Positions 10,800-20,963 of a stretch of 64,000 nt of DNA are shown here, in pieces. Origin of the DNA: Achatina immaculata (taxonomy: Eukaryota; Mollusca; Gastropoda; Stylommatophora; Achatinidae); the NCBI GenBank assembly GCA_009760885.1, contig CM019713.1, positions 10,473,274 to 10,537,273 on the forward strand. The letters are read 5' to 3'. The notes beneath the pieces were generated by a model. The model did not search any database, had not been told where the DNA came from, and was given only the letters and a program-made list of their open reading frames with translations. Made by a program: the position numbers and the translations under genes. The first letter of the stretch is position 1; each line of letters begins with the position of its first letter.

Positions 10800-11570
10800 T
10801 TGATCTTCCGGAATATTGATCTCCTGGTCTGCTGAAGTTCTTGACTACTGATCTCTTGGTCTTTTGATGTTCTGGATTACTGACCTCTTGATCTGTTGAT
10901 ATTCTAGGCTGTTGATCTTCTGGACTACTGATCTTCTGGACTATTGATCTTCTGGACTACTGATTTTCTGGACTATTGATCTTTCGGACTATTGACCGTC
11001 TGGACTATTGATCTTCTGGACTGCTGATGGTCTGTACTATTGATCTTCTAGACTACTTATCTTCTGGACTACTCATCTTCTGCACTATTGATCTTCTGGA
11101 CTGTTGATCTTCTGGAATGTTAATCATCCGGACTATTGATCCTCTGGACAATAGATCTTCTGGACCACTTATCTTCTGAACTATTGATTTTTTGGACTAC
11201 TGGTCGACTGAACTATTGATCTTCTGGTCTGCTGATCGTCTGGACTATTGATCTTCTGGATTGCTGATCGTCTGCCCTATTGATTTTCTGGACTACTTAT
11301 CTTCTGAACTATTGATCTTATGGACTAATGATCTTCTGGACTGTTGATCTTCTGGACTATTGATGTTCTGAACTACTGATCTTCTGGACTAATGATCTTC
11401 TGCACTACTTATCTTATGGACTTTTGATCTTCTGGACTGCTGATCGTCTGGACTATTGATCTTCTGGACTGCTGATCGTCTGGACTATTGATCTTCTGGA
11501 CTGTTGATCTTTTGGACTGCTGATCGTCTGGACTATTGATTTTCTGGATTACTGATCTCATGGACGGGGA
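10800..11570. repeat. 16-bp satellite (TGATCTTCTGGACTAY)n
   Basis: About 770 bp of degenerate 16-bp units of the form TGATCTTCTGGACTAC/T, close to 48 units. Frequent variants are TGATCGTC and CTTATCTTCTG. Units diverge towards the left end. No stop-free frame runs the length. Confidence 0.9.
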
Positions 11571-11721
11571 ATCTTAGAGTTTCACTTAGGCAGGGAGAAT
11601 TGAGACCACACATTAACTATAATTATAATCATTAATTACTGAAATAGTAGTAGTTTTTTTTCCTTTGTTTATTTCAAGTCGCGCTTGTAAAAATTACGTT
11701 CATGGTTGCTCCAGGAAATAC

Positions 11722-11870
11722 AGAATAATGAATTTTGTTTCCAGATTTACAACTGGAGTCACCAGTCCCTTGAGAAAGATCGAAGCATCTGTGGAATTGA
11801 GCGAAGTGTAAAGATTCAGAGCAATTTGATTATCACAAGTCACAATGACCTACTAATAAAAAAAAAACAG
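11722..11870 (+). repeat. Dispersed repeat family N, copy 1
   Basis: Shares 'tttgtttccagattyacaac', 'gatcgaagcatctgtgga' and 'gcgaagtgtaaaga' in order with 12593-12718. The two copies are in the same orientation 0.85 kb apart. Type unknown. Confidence 0.6.
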
Positions 11871-11960
11871 ACCAGGCCGGTCACTATCTAAGGTCCAGAT
11901 CCTTCTTTTCTTTTACAACTCTACTTCACCCGAATCTTTCCCATCATCCAGAAAGGATTC

Positions 11961-12361
11961 TAAATTCTTATTCTAAGTGCCATGCCCCGTGACGTAGGCA
12001 ATCATTTCTTTCCACAATTATCTGTCTTTTGCGTTGATTATACATCCGCCGGTGACTTTCTTCTTAGCCACACGGACAGCCCTTCCAGTAACTTCTCTCT
12101 CTGTCTTCCTCTCTCTCTTCTTCCCTCAATATTTCCACTTGCCACAATGTGTTCCAATTTTCCTCTTCTCAAGAAATGTCCTATAAATCTCGCTTGTCTG
12201 CCTCTGATCTTTGCTATAATTTGCTTTTTAACTCCAGCCTCTCTTAAGACTTCTTCTTTGGTTTTCTTGGCTGTCCATGGCACCTTCAACATTCATCTTA
12301 TAAATCACATTTCCAAGGCCTCCATTTCTCGCTGTACTCTCTTATTCATAGAGCATGCTAT
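11961..12361 (-). mobile_element. Family C LINE copy C2, 5'-truncated
   Basis: Minus strand reads MLKVPWTAKKTKEEVLREAG, QIIAKIRGRQARFIGHFLR, RGKLEHIVASGNIEG, KLLEGLSVWLRRKSPADV: 84 intact codons (12292-12038) of the C-terminal tail of a LINE protein. A perfect 10-bp TSD, gaaaggattc, flanks it (11951-11960 and 12362-12371). The family resembles other endonuclease-type LINEs in its LRRGKLEH block. Confidence 0.85.
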
Positions 12362-12569
12362 GAAAGGATTCACCATTATGGATTCTTTTAAGGTGGAAAA
12401 AAATCTTCCCTTGGGGAAAAAAATCCTCTTTTTAGGCTTGGAACTCTATCCTGGAATTCATCTTACCTGCCACGGTGAGAACCGCTGAGGTAGAGCTACA
12501 GTACCAGTTGACCAGACACTGGAATGGGGTAGATGTTGTTAATGTCCCCATAACGGTCTCGCCGGATAG

Positions 12570-12718
12570 ACAGTTTGAACATACATCTCGATATTTTGTT
12601 TCCAGATTCACAACCGGAGCCATGAGTCCCTTAAGAGAGATCGAAGCATCTGTGGAGGTGTGCGAAGTGTAAAGACGCAGAGCAATCGGATTATCTCAAG
12701 TCGCAGTGACCCACTAAT
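12570..12718 (+). repeat. Dispersed repeat family N, copy 2
   Basis: Second copy of the repeat at 11722-11870. A 65-codon frame covers it, but the homologous stretch of copy 1 is in a different codon context, so coding is unlikely. Confidence 0.6.
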
Positions 12719-13089
12719 CTGATTTGTTCCCAGTTATATGTTCCAAGTGCGTCTGCATTACTGGCTGCAGAGAGTAGTGGGATGGTCTCTAGTAGTTACA
12801 GAAGCTGGATGTGGATGTCTGAATAACATCAGCACACCAGACCATGTAGTCCCGGCGTTCTGCAGGTCATTGTCATCCGAGAAATGGCTTTAACATTTTT
12901 TTAAAGCCTTGAACGATCTCCAGGTTTGAAAACAGCCGTGGAGCCTCAGAAGAAATAAAGCGATAAATAGAACCCAGATGATGCTAAGCTTTTTTCTTCT
13001 CAGATCAAACCCATGCATTTCATCCATTACACCACCAGCATCAGAACTTAAGCAAGAGATTTTGTTGTTGTTGTTGAAGGTATACGGGT
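12719..13089. other. Unassigned DNA including a hAT-like MITE-related segment
   Basis: The part at about 12925-13030 (gataaatagaacccagatgatgc and the T-rich stretch next to it) is similar to 20240-20330, where one end looks hAT-like. A (TTG)n run lies at 13063-13074. No gene seen. Confidence 0.4.
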
Positions 13090-13195
13090 ACAAAAGTTGA
13101 AAGATAAAACCCCCGCTTCCATGCCACTAAGGCTAAGTGGGGATACGGTGTTAGACCCGTATTTCCACAACCTTCAGCACGTGAAAGTCTGATGT
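13090..13195 (-). mobile_element. SINE type 1, 3' part only
   Basis: Minus copy of the SINE 3' half: 'cttccatgccactaaggc', 'cgtatttccacaaccttcagc', 'gtgaaagtctgatg'. It ends in a (TTC)n run at 13196-13218. Confidence 0.65.
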
Positions 13196-13229
13196 TCTTC
13201 TTCTTCTTCTTCTTCTTCGTTCGCTTCTA

Positions 13230-13433
13230 CCACCAAAACCGCACTGTGATCCTACTGAATTTACGCTTGTGGTCCTCGTTAGGTCCCGTGGTCCCCTGAG
13301 TGGTCCCCGAAAAAACCACACGAGATGACCACAAGGGGTTCAGAGTATCACAGGGCTTTAGCCTGTATTCTTGGTGGGTCTCCGAAGCGGTATTGCGTGA
13401 CACCGTGGTTTTCGTTGCACCAGTTTAGTCTAG
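13230..13433. other. G+C-rich sequence preceding the hairpin-repeat block
   Basis: Unassigned. It is clearly richer in G+C than its surroundings and merges with the repeats that follow ('ggtggtcccctgagtggtcc'). Confidence 0.4.
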
Positions 13434-13700
13434 GGTTGGACTTTCTCACCGGAAGACCTCGGCGTGTTTAGGATATCAGTGCATCCCCGCTGGGTGAGAG
13501 GCGGTAGCCCACCCAGGCCAGAGTTGGACCTTCTCACCGGAAAACCTCGACGTGTTTTGAGATACCCGTGTATCACCGCCGGGTGAGAGGTGGTTGCCCA
13601 TCCAGTCCAGAGTTGGACTTTCTCACCGGAAAACCTCACAGTGATTAGGATACGCAAACATCCCCGCCGGGTGAGAGGTGGTTCCCTGTCTAGACTTCCC
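13434..13700. repeat. 88-bp tandem repeat with internal inverted arms (three units)
   Basis: Three units start at about 13434, 13522 and 13611 ('gttggactttctcaccgg'). In each, TCTCACCGG is answered about 45 bases later by CCGGGTGAGA or CCGCTGGGTGAGA, so each unit can fold as a stem-loop. G+C content is well above the window average. Type unknown. Confidence 0.8.
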
Positions 13701-13810
13701 TGGTCCAGTGTCTCCGACTTCAGCATTTTGCGGTCGTGGCCGCTACCCTTCCTAGTTGTGACTAGGATGGAGCTTTTGTCCAGGAGGACGAATCCTTGCC
13801 ACTAGTGACT

Positions 13811-14125
13811 TCCACCCCTGGGTTGAGCCGGTTTAGGCATTATCACAGTATGGGCGTGTTTGGGACGAGACCGACCTCTAGAGCAGAGGTACTGTGACAT
13901 GCATAGCCTTCAAGATTCACCCGTGGTGTGAGCCGGTTTAGGCAAAATTCACCAGTATGGGTGTATATCAGGCGTAACCGACCTCTAGAGCGGAGGTGGC
14001 ATGACATGTCTAGCCATCAAGTTCCACCCCTGGTGTGTGCCGGTTTAGGCATATTTCACCAGTGTAGGTGTATTTCGGACGTGGCCGGCCTCTAGAGCAG
14101 AGGTGCCGTGGTATAGCTCTCGTAG
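13811..14125. repeat. ~106-bp tandem repeat with conserved hairpin (three units plus an outlying unit)
   Basis: Units begin 'caccccTGG' at about 13813, 13918 and 14025, each with 'gccggtttaggca' and then the palindromic CCTCTAGAGCAGAGG. A fourth, diverged unit lies at 14280-14370 (gccggttcatgca, cctccagaccagagg). Function unknown. Confidence 0.8.
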
Positions 14126-14139
14126 CGATACTACTGGAC

Positions 14140-14505
14140 ATACCGATTAAACTTCACTTTCCACCACCTTTTCCCATCGGCGCCGCACAGCAACCTTTAT
14201 TTCTTTTCCGCATTTCTTCCTTGACCGGGAGGAGCTTCACTCCACGCGCGGCATTTGAAGAGTCTCGCCAGCAGTGTCTTAACCTCTGGGACAAGCCGGT
14301 TCATGCATTTCACCCGATATGACTGCACTCAGGACGTGGCCGACCTCCAGACCAGAGGTGCCGTGATTTGACTGTTTGCTTCACTTTATCCTTTCTACCA
14401 CCTTTTCCGCAGTGATGCTGCGCGGCAACCTCATTTGCACCTTTCTTCATTGGCCGGGAGGAGCACCGCTCCACGCACGGCAGCTGAAAAATCTCGCCAA
14501 CAGCG
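14140..14505. repeat. ~235-bp direct duplication
   Basis: 14140-14290 and 14382-14505 share 'cttcacttt', 'ccaccttttcc', 'cggcaacct', 'ccgggaggagc' and 'tctcgccarcag' in the same order. The fourth hairpin unit lies between them. Confidence 0.7.
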
Positions 14506-14672
14506 AAAGTCTGATGTGGTCAGTGTCACGCCTGCCCCGTATTTACCTTCCAAGATTTCCCATGTTATCCATTTTCTGTTCCTGGGTGGACCGTGGGCCC
14601 TTTTCTTGGTGTGTACCTGAAAGAAATCCCCAATGCTGGGACCACCGAATTAGTCAACCGAGCGGGACAGGT
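14506..14672 (-). mobile_element. SINE type 1, central part
   Basis: Minus copy: 'gaaagtctgatgtggtcag', 'gtcacgcctg', 'cttccaagatttccc', 'gtgtacc', 'accgaattagtcaaccgagcg'. The 3' tail is replaced by the neighbouring duplication. Confidence 0.7.
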
Positions 14673-14714
14673 ACAATGAGTTAAAAAAATATTTATTCAA
14701 TCAAACATTGTCAT

Positions 14715-14975
14715 TACTGCGGTGGTAAACTGGTTAATACACTCGCCAGTCGATCAAAAGGACCCCGGTTCGGTTTCACACCCGGGGTTAGTTTTTTTTT
14801 GTTTGGACCGACCGGCACCGGGATTGACCCACCCAGTCTGGAAATACTGGTACTTGGAGTTTACCTAGAAAACATGGCAGCGAGGACAGATCCTAGCATC
14901 GCTGCCTCAAATACCCCAGCGACCTAGGAATGTGAAGGCATTAAAACATCACACTTCGCTACGGCACACAAGTGC
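14715..14975 (+). mobile_element. SINE with a different tRNA-like head and tail
   Basis: Head with A-box-like 'ggtaaactggttaatac' and B-box-like 'ggttcggtttcac', core 'accgggattgacccaccc' followed by 'tggaaatactggtac', then a distinct 3' part ('gcagcgaggacag', 'cgctgcctcaaataccc'). The core resembles that of type 1, the ends do not. Confidence 0.6.
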
Positions 14976-15103
14976 TACAGGACATAACTTTTTTAAGCAC
15001 GAATTTTAATGAGAAAGGCCTTTAAACAATTATAAATTAATCGAGGAAACTAATTGAAGCGTTTTGAAAACTCAGGAAATTTAATCATTTTTATACAGAA
15101 ATA

Positions 15104-15438
15104 GAATTCAAGAACAACGCAGAGATAAGACAGATGAGCAAACAACAACTTGTCTCACGCGTGATCAGAAAAAGAAGATGGGCATATATGGTGGTCATGT
15201 GCTGAGAAGAAACAATCAGAGAATTCCAAAACAAGCTATCAAGTGGAACACAAAAGGTCGAAGAAAAAGAGGTCGACCACGTGAAACTCTAAAGAGGACG
15301 TTGTTACCAGAGGCCGGTTTAATAGGAACAACATTCCTTGACGAGGTTGAAAACCTCGCTGATAACAGGAAAACTTGGCAAACTACCATGCAAGCCCTGT
15401 GTAACGTTTAACGGCACGGGAAGGATGTAAGATGTAAG
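15104..15438 (+). mobile_element. Family B LINE copy B2, 5'-truncated
   Basis: Plus-strand tail of a LINE protein: YGGHVLRRNNQRIPKQAIKW, GRRKRGRPRETLKRTLL, FLDEVENLADNRKTWQTTMQ and ALCNV followed by TAA at 15409-15411. The 3' end is a short repeat ggatgtaagatgtaagat. A perfect 11-bp TSD, atacagaaata, lies at 15093-15103 and 15439-15449. 77 codons are open, so the copy is young or lucky, but it encodes no enzyme domain. Confidence 0.88.
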
Positions 15439-15449
15439 ATACAGAAATA

Positions 15450-15989
15450 ATAACTGAATAAGGAACATGAACATGTTGAAAACTCAAAAACTGTTGCTTT
15501 TTTTTTTTGCTATTCTGAGTGACTACAGCTTCTCTTTGAGCTAAACTAATTTTTGGAGCTGTGGGTTCAGTCTGTGCAATGCAAGGATCAAGCAGCGTTT
15601 AGGTTTTAGTCTTCAGGGCCAGTAATGCAGTTTTACCTCAGGGCCAGTAATGCAGTTTTACTTCAGGGCCAGTAATGCAGAGAAACCTTGCTCGCAAATC
15701 ACATGAATAAAAATATCTAAGAATGCAGAATGAAACTATTACATTCACAAATATAAGATAATGAAGTACATGAGAGGTAACAAGATGGCGCGCACGCACG
15801 CACACACACACACCCACACACACACACACACACAAATACATTTTCAGTGCAGTTCTTTTAACACCACATTCTTTCACATTAAGATCATTTCTAACAAGAT
15901 CTAACAAGTTACGTTTAGAACTATGTTCTTTTAGAACAGAACATAGTGGCTGACGAGTCATGGGTTGAGAGGCATTTAGTAACAAGCCA
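15450..15989. other. Unassigned DNA with a 25-bp triplication and a CA tract
   Basis: tcagggccagtaatgcag occurs three times at 15613, 15638 and 15663 (25-bp period). A CG/CA repeat spans 15788-15834. No gene seen. Confidence 0.6.
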
Positions 15990-17480
15990 ATAAATATTGA
16001 ACAAGTTTTGAGGTAAAGAGTGAGGTATTAATAATGGTTGTTTTTAATGGTAGGGAAGAGAGTTCCGCAGCTGGAATGCAGGGTATGCAAGGCTTTTCTT
16101 GTATAGATCCAACCTGGATTTAGGGAGAAGACACTTTTGTTTTTAGCGTTTGTTATGTTTTATGTTAGATGTAAAAACAGTGGACTCAAATAAGGTGGGG
16201 CACTGTGCGACAAGATTCTATGAAGAAAGACAACTCTGTAAAAACTTCTGTATTTGAGGAGTAGAATTTTGAGTTGCTTGTGCTGATCTGCAGTCTGTAC
16301 AGAGTGTTTGCCAGAAATCAGATTTAATGCTTGTTTTTTTTCTGTTTGAGATTGGATATCAATAGCAAATTATGGAATAATAATCTAAGGGTATTTGTGT
16401 AGGTATTATGTAATATGACTTTCCTGTGTCTGTGGTTTCAATGTTGTAGATTGGGTACATGAGATTTCCTAGTTAAATGTTGATCGATGATGAGCCCTAG
16501 AGTTTTATGTTCATGAACGTTTTCTTTTTATGCAGTCCCAGCACAAAGCTGTAGCGTTGTTGCTTATGCATTCTACAGTTTTTGTCTTGTAGCGATGAGC
16601 ATGAATTAGGTTTTGTCAGTGTCTGTCAACATACCATTATTATTACTCCATTTAATCAGATTATTTATATTAATTTGAAATGTCGCCTGCAGATTATCGA
16701 TATCGTAGTCATTATTGTAAGCAGTGCAGTTACCAGCAAAAAGATCACATGAGGAGTGCTTTGAACATAGTGGTAAATCGTTAGCTTAAATGTTACATCG
16801 AGCCAATTTTGTTTTATGGATGTGAAGCATGGTCTATGAATAAGAAAGTACAGCGAGAAATGAAGGCCATGGAAATGTGGTTCATAAGAAGGATGTTGAA
16901 GGTACCATGGACAGCTAAGAAAAACAACGAAGAAGTCTTAAGAGAGGCTGGAGTTAAAAAGCAAATTACAGCAAAGATCAGAAGTAGACAAGCGAAATTT
17001 GGAGGACTTTTTCTGAGAAGAGGAAAACTGGAACACACTGTGGCAATTGGAAAAATTGAGGGAAGAAGAGACTGAGGAAGACAGAGATAGAAGTTACTGG
17101 AAGGGCTGTCCGTGTGGCTAAGAAGAAAGTCACCGGCGGATCTTATAATCAAGTCTAAAGACAGATAATTGTGGAGAGAAATGATCGCCTACACCACACG
17201 GCACGACATTTGATTGAGTGATTGAAATCGTCAGCATAGACAGCAAAGATAAGAGGACCAAGAATGGAACCTTGAGAAATACCAGTATCAACCACAGATA
17301 AATCGGATATTTTATTTCTGAAGCAAAATACTTGTTGTCTACCTGAGAGAAAAGATGTAACAAGTTTTGTCAGGTGAGTGTGTAATCCAGAAACCAAGTA
17401 CAGTACCACACAAACAAGAAAAGTTGTTCGTTGTACGGAAAATGGCTTCATCGCATTTAAGATATTCCCGGGTCTGTTCG
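15990..17480 (-). mobile_element. Family D CR1/L2-like LINE copy D2 (RT and C-terminal region), split by family C
   Basis: Degraded minus-strand copy of the element at 46079-50880. At 17363-17210 it reads LTKLVTSFLSGRQQVFC, VVDTGISQGSILGPLIFAVY and then ADDFNHSI. The stretch 16000-16780 aligns segment by segment with 46470-47280 (for example 'ttccgcagctggaatgc' against 'ttccaaagatgagtagc'). Many stops and indels are present. A family C copy at 16786-17224 interrupts it with a TSD. Confidence 0.75.
16786..17224 (+). mobile_element. Family C LINE copy C3, nested in D2
   Basis: Longest C copy here. It encodes EPILFYGCEAWSMNKKVQRE, MKAMEMWFIRRMLKVPW, EEVLREAGVKKQITAKI, RRGKLEHTVAIGKIEGRRD (stop) and, in another frame, the LSVWLRRKSPAD block. 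The 3' end is ATTTGATTGAGTGATTG. TSD of 11 bp with one mismatch: 16775-16785 aaatcgttagc, 17225-17235 aaatcgtcagc. Excising it restores collinearity of the surrounding D2 copy. Confidence 0.85.
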
Positions 17481-17984
17481 GCACCCCCCCCCCTCCTCCC
17501 CCTCCCACATCGTTCCAGTTACCATCTAAGAAGGAGTGTTGCAAGCAGCCTAGGAGCTAGACATTCCTTGCACCGGCGCCCTTATCCGTGGCAGATTTTC
17601 CTCAAATTTTTTGCTGTTTTCCAAGAGCCGTGGGATTTCTAACGTTGCAGACAATGCTCAGGGAGTTTGGTTTCACCACCTAGAAACTATGAGAATTTAT
17701 TTCTGAAGGACTCACCCAAAAAAAAAAAAAAATCCCTGTCACGTCCAATACCCGAGGTGAACGTCTAACCCCGAGACCACGAAAAAAAAAACAGGGGAGA
17801 AATAATATCAATAAAACTTGTTGATGCAGTAGCCGACGAATGAATCTACTTCTTTGTTGAGTTTATACTTCTATGTTCAGCTATCTAGACAAAGAGAGAA
17901 GGATCGATAAATCTCAACGTCAGTATATGTTCATGCGGGTCCCACTGTTTCCCATCAATCAGTCAATCAATGCATGCACCCCCA
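17481..17984. other. Unassigned DNA
   Basis: C-rich run at 17484-17510 and A runs near 17717 and 17786. Frames over the C run (91 and 60 codons) have no recognisable content. Confidence 0.5.
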
Positions 17985-18425
17985 CCTCTGGAGCATAAGC
18001 CACGGACAAAAGATTTTCAATTATTTCAGTACTCAACCTTTTTCTCAAAGATCAAACTCCACGCGAGTCTCTCTTACTTCTAGAACCCTCATTGTCTCCC
18101 TTGTCCATGTGTTCTTTGGTCTTCCCTGTTTTCGCTTCTCTTGAGAATTCCATTTCAGAGTTCTGTCTTGCTGTGCTGTCGCTCTGCTTTCTTAGCGTGT
18201 CTCAATCCACCTCCATTTTCTAAATGTGATCTATATATTGACTGGTTCTTGCTCTGCTTGTCTCTAGATCTTCTCATTTCTGATCTTGTCATGCCATTCA
18301 GTCTTAAAGATCCTTTTCGGGCGATTGTTTATAAATGTTAGCAACTTTGTTATTCCATACATGATATGCTTTGGACTCGTTGTACATCTTTCTAGAGAGA
18401 TCAAGTTTGATTGATGTGTTCCGGA
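17985..18425 (-). mobile_element. Family J-like LINE 3' fragment
   Basis: Minus strand reads WNSQEKRKQGRPKNTW, TRETMRVLEV and ERLSTEIIENL-like residues in the order seen in C-terminal tails of RTE-like LINEs, with the region up to 18425 resembling the IRFLNGMTRSEMRRSRD segment. Stops interrupt it. No TSD was found. Confidence 0.55.
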
Positions 18426-18822
18426 TATAGCGACAGCCTAAGCATGTGGAGTGTGGCGTTTGGGCACCTTTACGTAAATGAGCCTGTACGAGCCTGAACG
18501 AGCTGTAGTGGACACCTGAGGGGTGTCAGACAGGGTCAAGTCAGTCGTGGCGTGCCAACCTTCTAGCAGTTCTCCTGGGAAACTGGTTGTTACGATATAC
18601 ATAACTTGGCCATAAGGGGTATAGAATTACATCTCACACCGTGTGGTGGAGCCATGGAGGAAGCGCTTCTAAGGTTAAGAAAAAGGTAAAGATAATCCTG
18701 TCATTCCTTAGAAGCACATGGTCCAGTCTATAAATTTAAAAGCGTCAACATAATGCATTCTCAAACTCATTTGAGACATAGCTCTGTTTTTTTTAAATTT
18801 TTATTTTGAGTTCACAAAGAGA
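18426..18822. other. Unassigned DNA with a possible SINE tail
   Basis: 18686-18725 (ggtaaagataatcctgtcat) resembles the 3' end of SINE type 2 on the minus strand. The rest is unrecognised. Confidence 0.4.
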
Positions 18823-18832
18823 GATCATCATC

Positions 18833-18864
<32 letters not shown>

Positions 18865-18868
18865 CACT
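18823..18868. repeat. (ATC)n microsatellite
   Basis: ATC repeats with one CCA interruption. Confidence 0.9.
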
Positions 18869-18919
18869 GGGAAGAAATGGTAGACTTATTAAATATTATA
18901 TTAAAAACTACAGCAATAC

Positions 18920-19455
18920 TGAAACGAGAAAGAGAGGGAGAGAGAGAGAGAGAGATTCGTATAGACAGAGAAAAGCAGAGAAAGAGAGAGAGAGAGAGAG
19001 AAAGAGAAAGAGAAAAGCAGAGGGAGAGAGAGAGAAAGAGAGAGATTCATATAGACAGAGAAAAGCAAAGGAAGACAGAGACAGAGACAGATGAAATCAG
19101 ATGAAGAGAGAGAGAGAGATAGAGGAAAGCAGAGGAAGAGACAGAGAGAAACAGAGACAGAGGAAAGCAGAGGACGAGAGAGAGACAAAGGAAAACAGAG
19201 AAAGAGAGAGATTCATATAGACAGACAGGGGAAAGCAGAGGAAGAGAGAGACAGACAGAGGAAAGCAGAGGAAGAGAGAGAGAGAGAGAGAAAGAGATAG
19301 GTTCATATAGACAGAGAAAAGCAAAGGAAGAGAGAGACACACAGAGACAGAGGAAAGCAGATGAAGAGAGAGAGGCAGAGGAAAGCACAGGAAGAGAGAG
19401 AGACAAAGGAAAGCAGAGAAAGAGAGAGAGAGAGAAAGAGAGGGAGAGAGAATTA
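18920..19455. repeat. GA-rich tract with ~70-100 bp higher-order units
   Basis: Purine-rich, over 500 bp. The marker 'gattcatatagacagagaaaagca' in variant forms returns at about 18954, 19043, 19207 and 19297, showing that blocks of the tract were duplicated. Long minus frames (Leu/Ser-rich) are artefacts of the composition. Confidence 0.9.
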
Positions 19456-19796
19456 AATAGTAAATAAAAAAACAGCTCTTGGCTTGAACCCAGCATAACC
19501 TCTGTTGCATCCCTGAGTTACCCAGGCCCCATCATCCTCTTGGAAAATAAAATCAGATAAAAGTTGAGGACCGAAATGAAGGTCAGAACTGGGACTCGAG
19601 CCAAACTTATGAAAAGTCACACCAGGATTTCGGTTGTCTGGAACGTTGCCATAGCAGCGCGCTGTAAACAAGGGAGTTAACTCCACAAGTCTGGGTATTT
19701 TTCATGGTTTATTTTTCCTGGTTATTCAAAACTGGTTGTGTACGGGTGTATATTCAGTATATGACGAGTACATAAGCTATACACGCTGAAAATACA
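19456..19796. other. Unassigned DNA
   Basis: No coding or repeat signal that I can support. Confidence 0.4.
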
Positions 19797-20138
19797 AACA
19801 GTATATAAAACAATATGCACGATGAATGTACAAGCAGTATATAAAACGGTGTACACGATGACTATACAAACAGTATATAAAACAGTGTACATGATGATTA
19901 TACAAACAGTATATAAAACAGTGTACACGATGACTATACAAACAGTATATAAAACGATTTACACGATGACTATACAAACAGTATATAAAACGGTGTACAC
20001 GATGACTATACAAACAGTATATAAAACAGTGTACACGATGACTATACAAACAGTATATAAAATGGTGTACACGATGACTATACAAACAGTATAGAAAACA
20101 GTGTACACGATGACTATACAAACAGTATAGAAAACGGT
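19797..20138. repeat. 36-bp satellite (about nine units)
   Basis: Units of the form cagtatataaaacagtgta plus cacgatgactatacaaa recur every 36 bp (for example 19871 and 19907). The period is a multiple of three and the unit has open frames on both strands, so a 12-residue motif (VYKTVYTMTIQT) repeats on plus and CLYSHRVHRFIY on minus. Confidence 0.95.
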
Positions 20139-20149
20139 CTGAACTTTCC

Positions 20150-20412
20150 CCATAATAACCAGCAGAAGTGCTTTAGTTTTCTTGACGTGGACACCCCCCC
20201 CCCCCAATCCCTTTTCTGGACCGAAAGCAAAAGTGTACCCCTCATTAAATATAAAACCATAAACAGATTCCAGATGAAGCTAATTTTCTTTTCCTTTTTT
20301 TTTAATCGAACCAGTATATTTGCTGATTCGTGGATTCCCCCCCCCCTCAGCCCCAAAATTCTTCTGTGGACCCACCTGTGTGGCTCTGTGAACCCGAAAT
20401 CAAGAACCACTA
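20150..20412 (-). mobile_element. Candidate hAT-like MITE fragment
   Basis: Minus strand begins 'tagtggttcttgatttcgg' and continues with a G run and 'tccacgaatcagc', an arrangement common in non-autonomous hAT elements whose ends start CAGTGGTTCT. The other end and the 8-bp TSD are not visible, possibly lost against the satellite at 20138. The middle is similar to 12925-13030. Confidence 0.35.
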
Positions 20413-20900
20413 ACCTAGAGAGAGGCTACCTGCAGGTTAGCGTTGCCGTGTAGAGAGGGAGCAGAGAGCTTGTGTGTGCTAGAACCGTTCTCGATCATTT
20501 GCTTTAATACAGGACTTGACACGATATAACCAGCAACCTGGGTCAAGCTGGCTGCTGACTGTCCCAGCTGGGTTCAGAAAATGTTAAAGCTACTCAGTCA
20601 AGTTCTGGAGACAAGAGTATGGAAGACAGAGAAAGCGCCAGACAAGGCTGACGTAACGTACAGACATTCTGACTTCACTGGTCCACAAAATTGACTGACA
20701 TATTTCTAAAAGCTGTGCGTCAGTCACGCCAAGTGAGCCTTTGTTTCTGTCCACCTAATCCCTCCTTTTACAGTCCTGTACACACGTAACATGTACTTAA
20801 TGGCAAATGTTATGTCAGTAGCTAGTATACACGCACGCACTGCTGGTAAAAGGTTTTGCTAGCTCTCATATCACAAACGCACGCAGGCACAAAGTACTCT
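20413..20900. other. Unassigned DNA
   Basis: No feature recognised. Confidence 0.4.
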
Positions 20901-20908
20901 TCAGAAGC

Positions 20909-20963
20909 TACCACACACACACACACACTCACACACACACACCCACACACACACACTGGCGCG
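20909..20963. repeat. (CA)n microsatellite
   Basis: CA dinucleotides with CT and CC interruptions, then a GCGCGC end. Confidence 0.9.

Noticed and set aside
18877..19510. Leu/Ser-rich membrane-like frames
   Set aside because: They are readings of a GA-rich low-complexity tract; hydrophobicity is a by-product of composition.
19797..20138. CRISPR-like array of regular repeats
   Set aside because: The units are directly adjacent with no unique spacers, and the DNA is clearly eukaryotic. The same applies to the arrays at 22766-23442, 44646-45195, 53671-54280 and 63331-63540.
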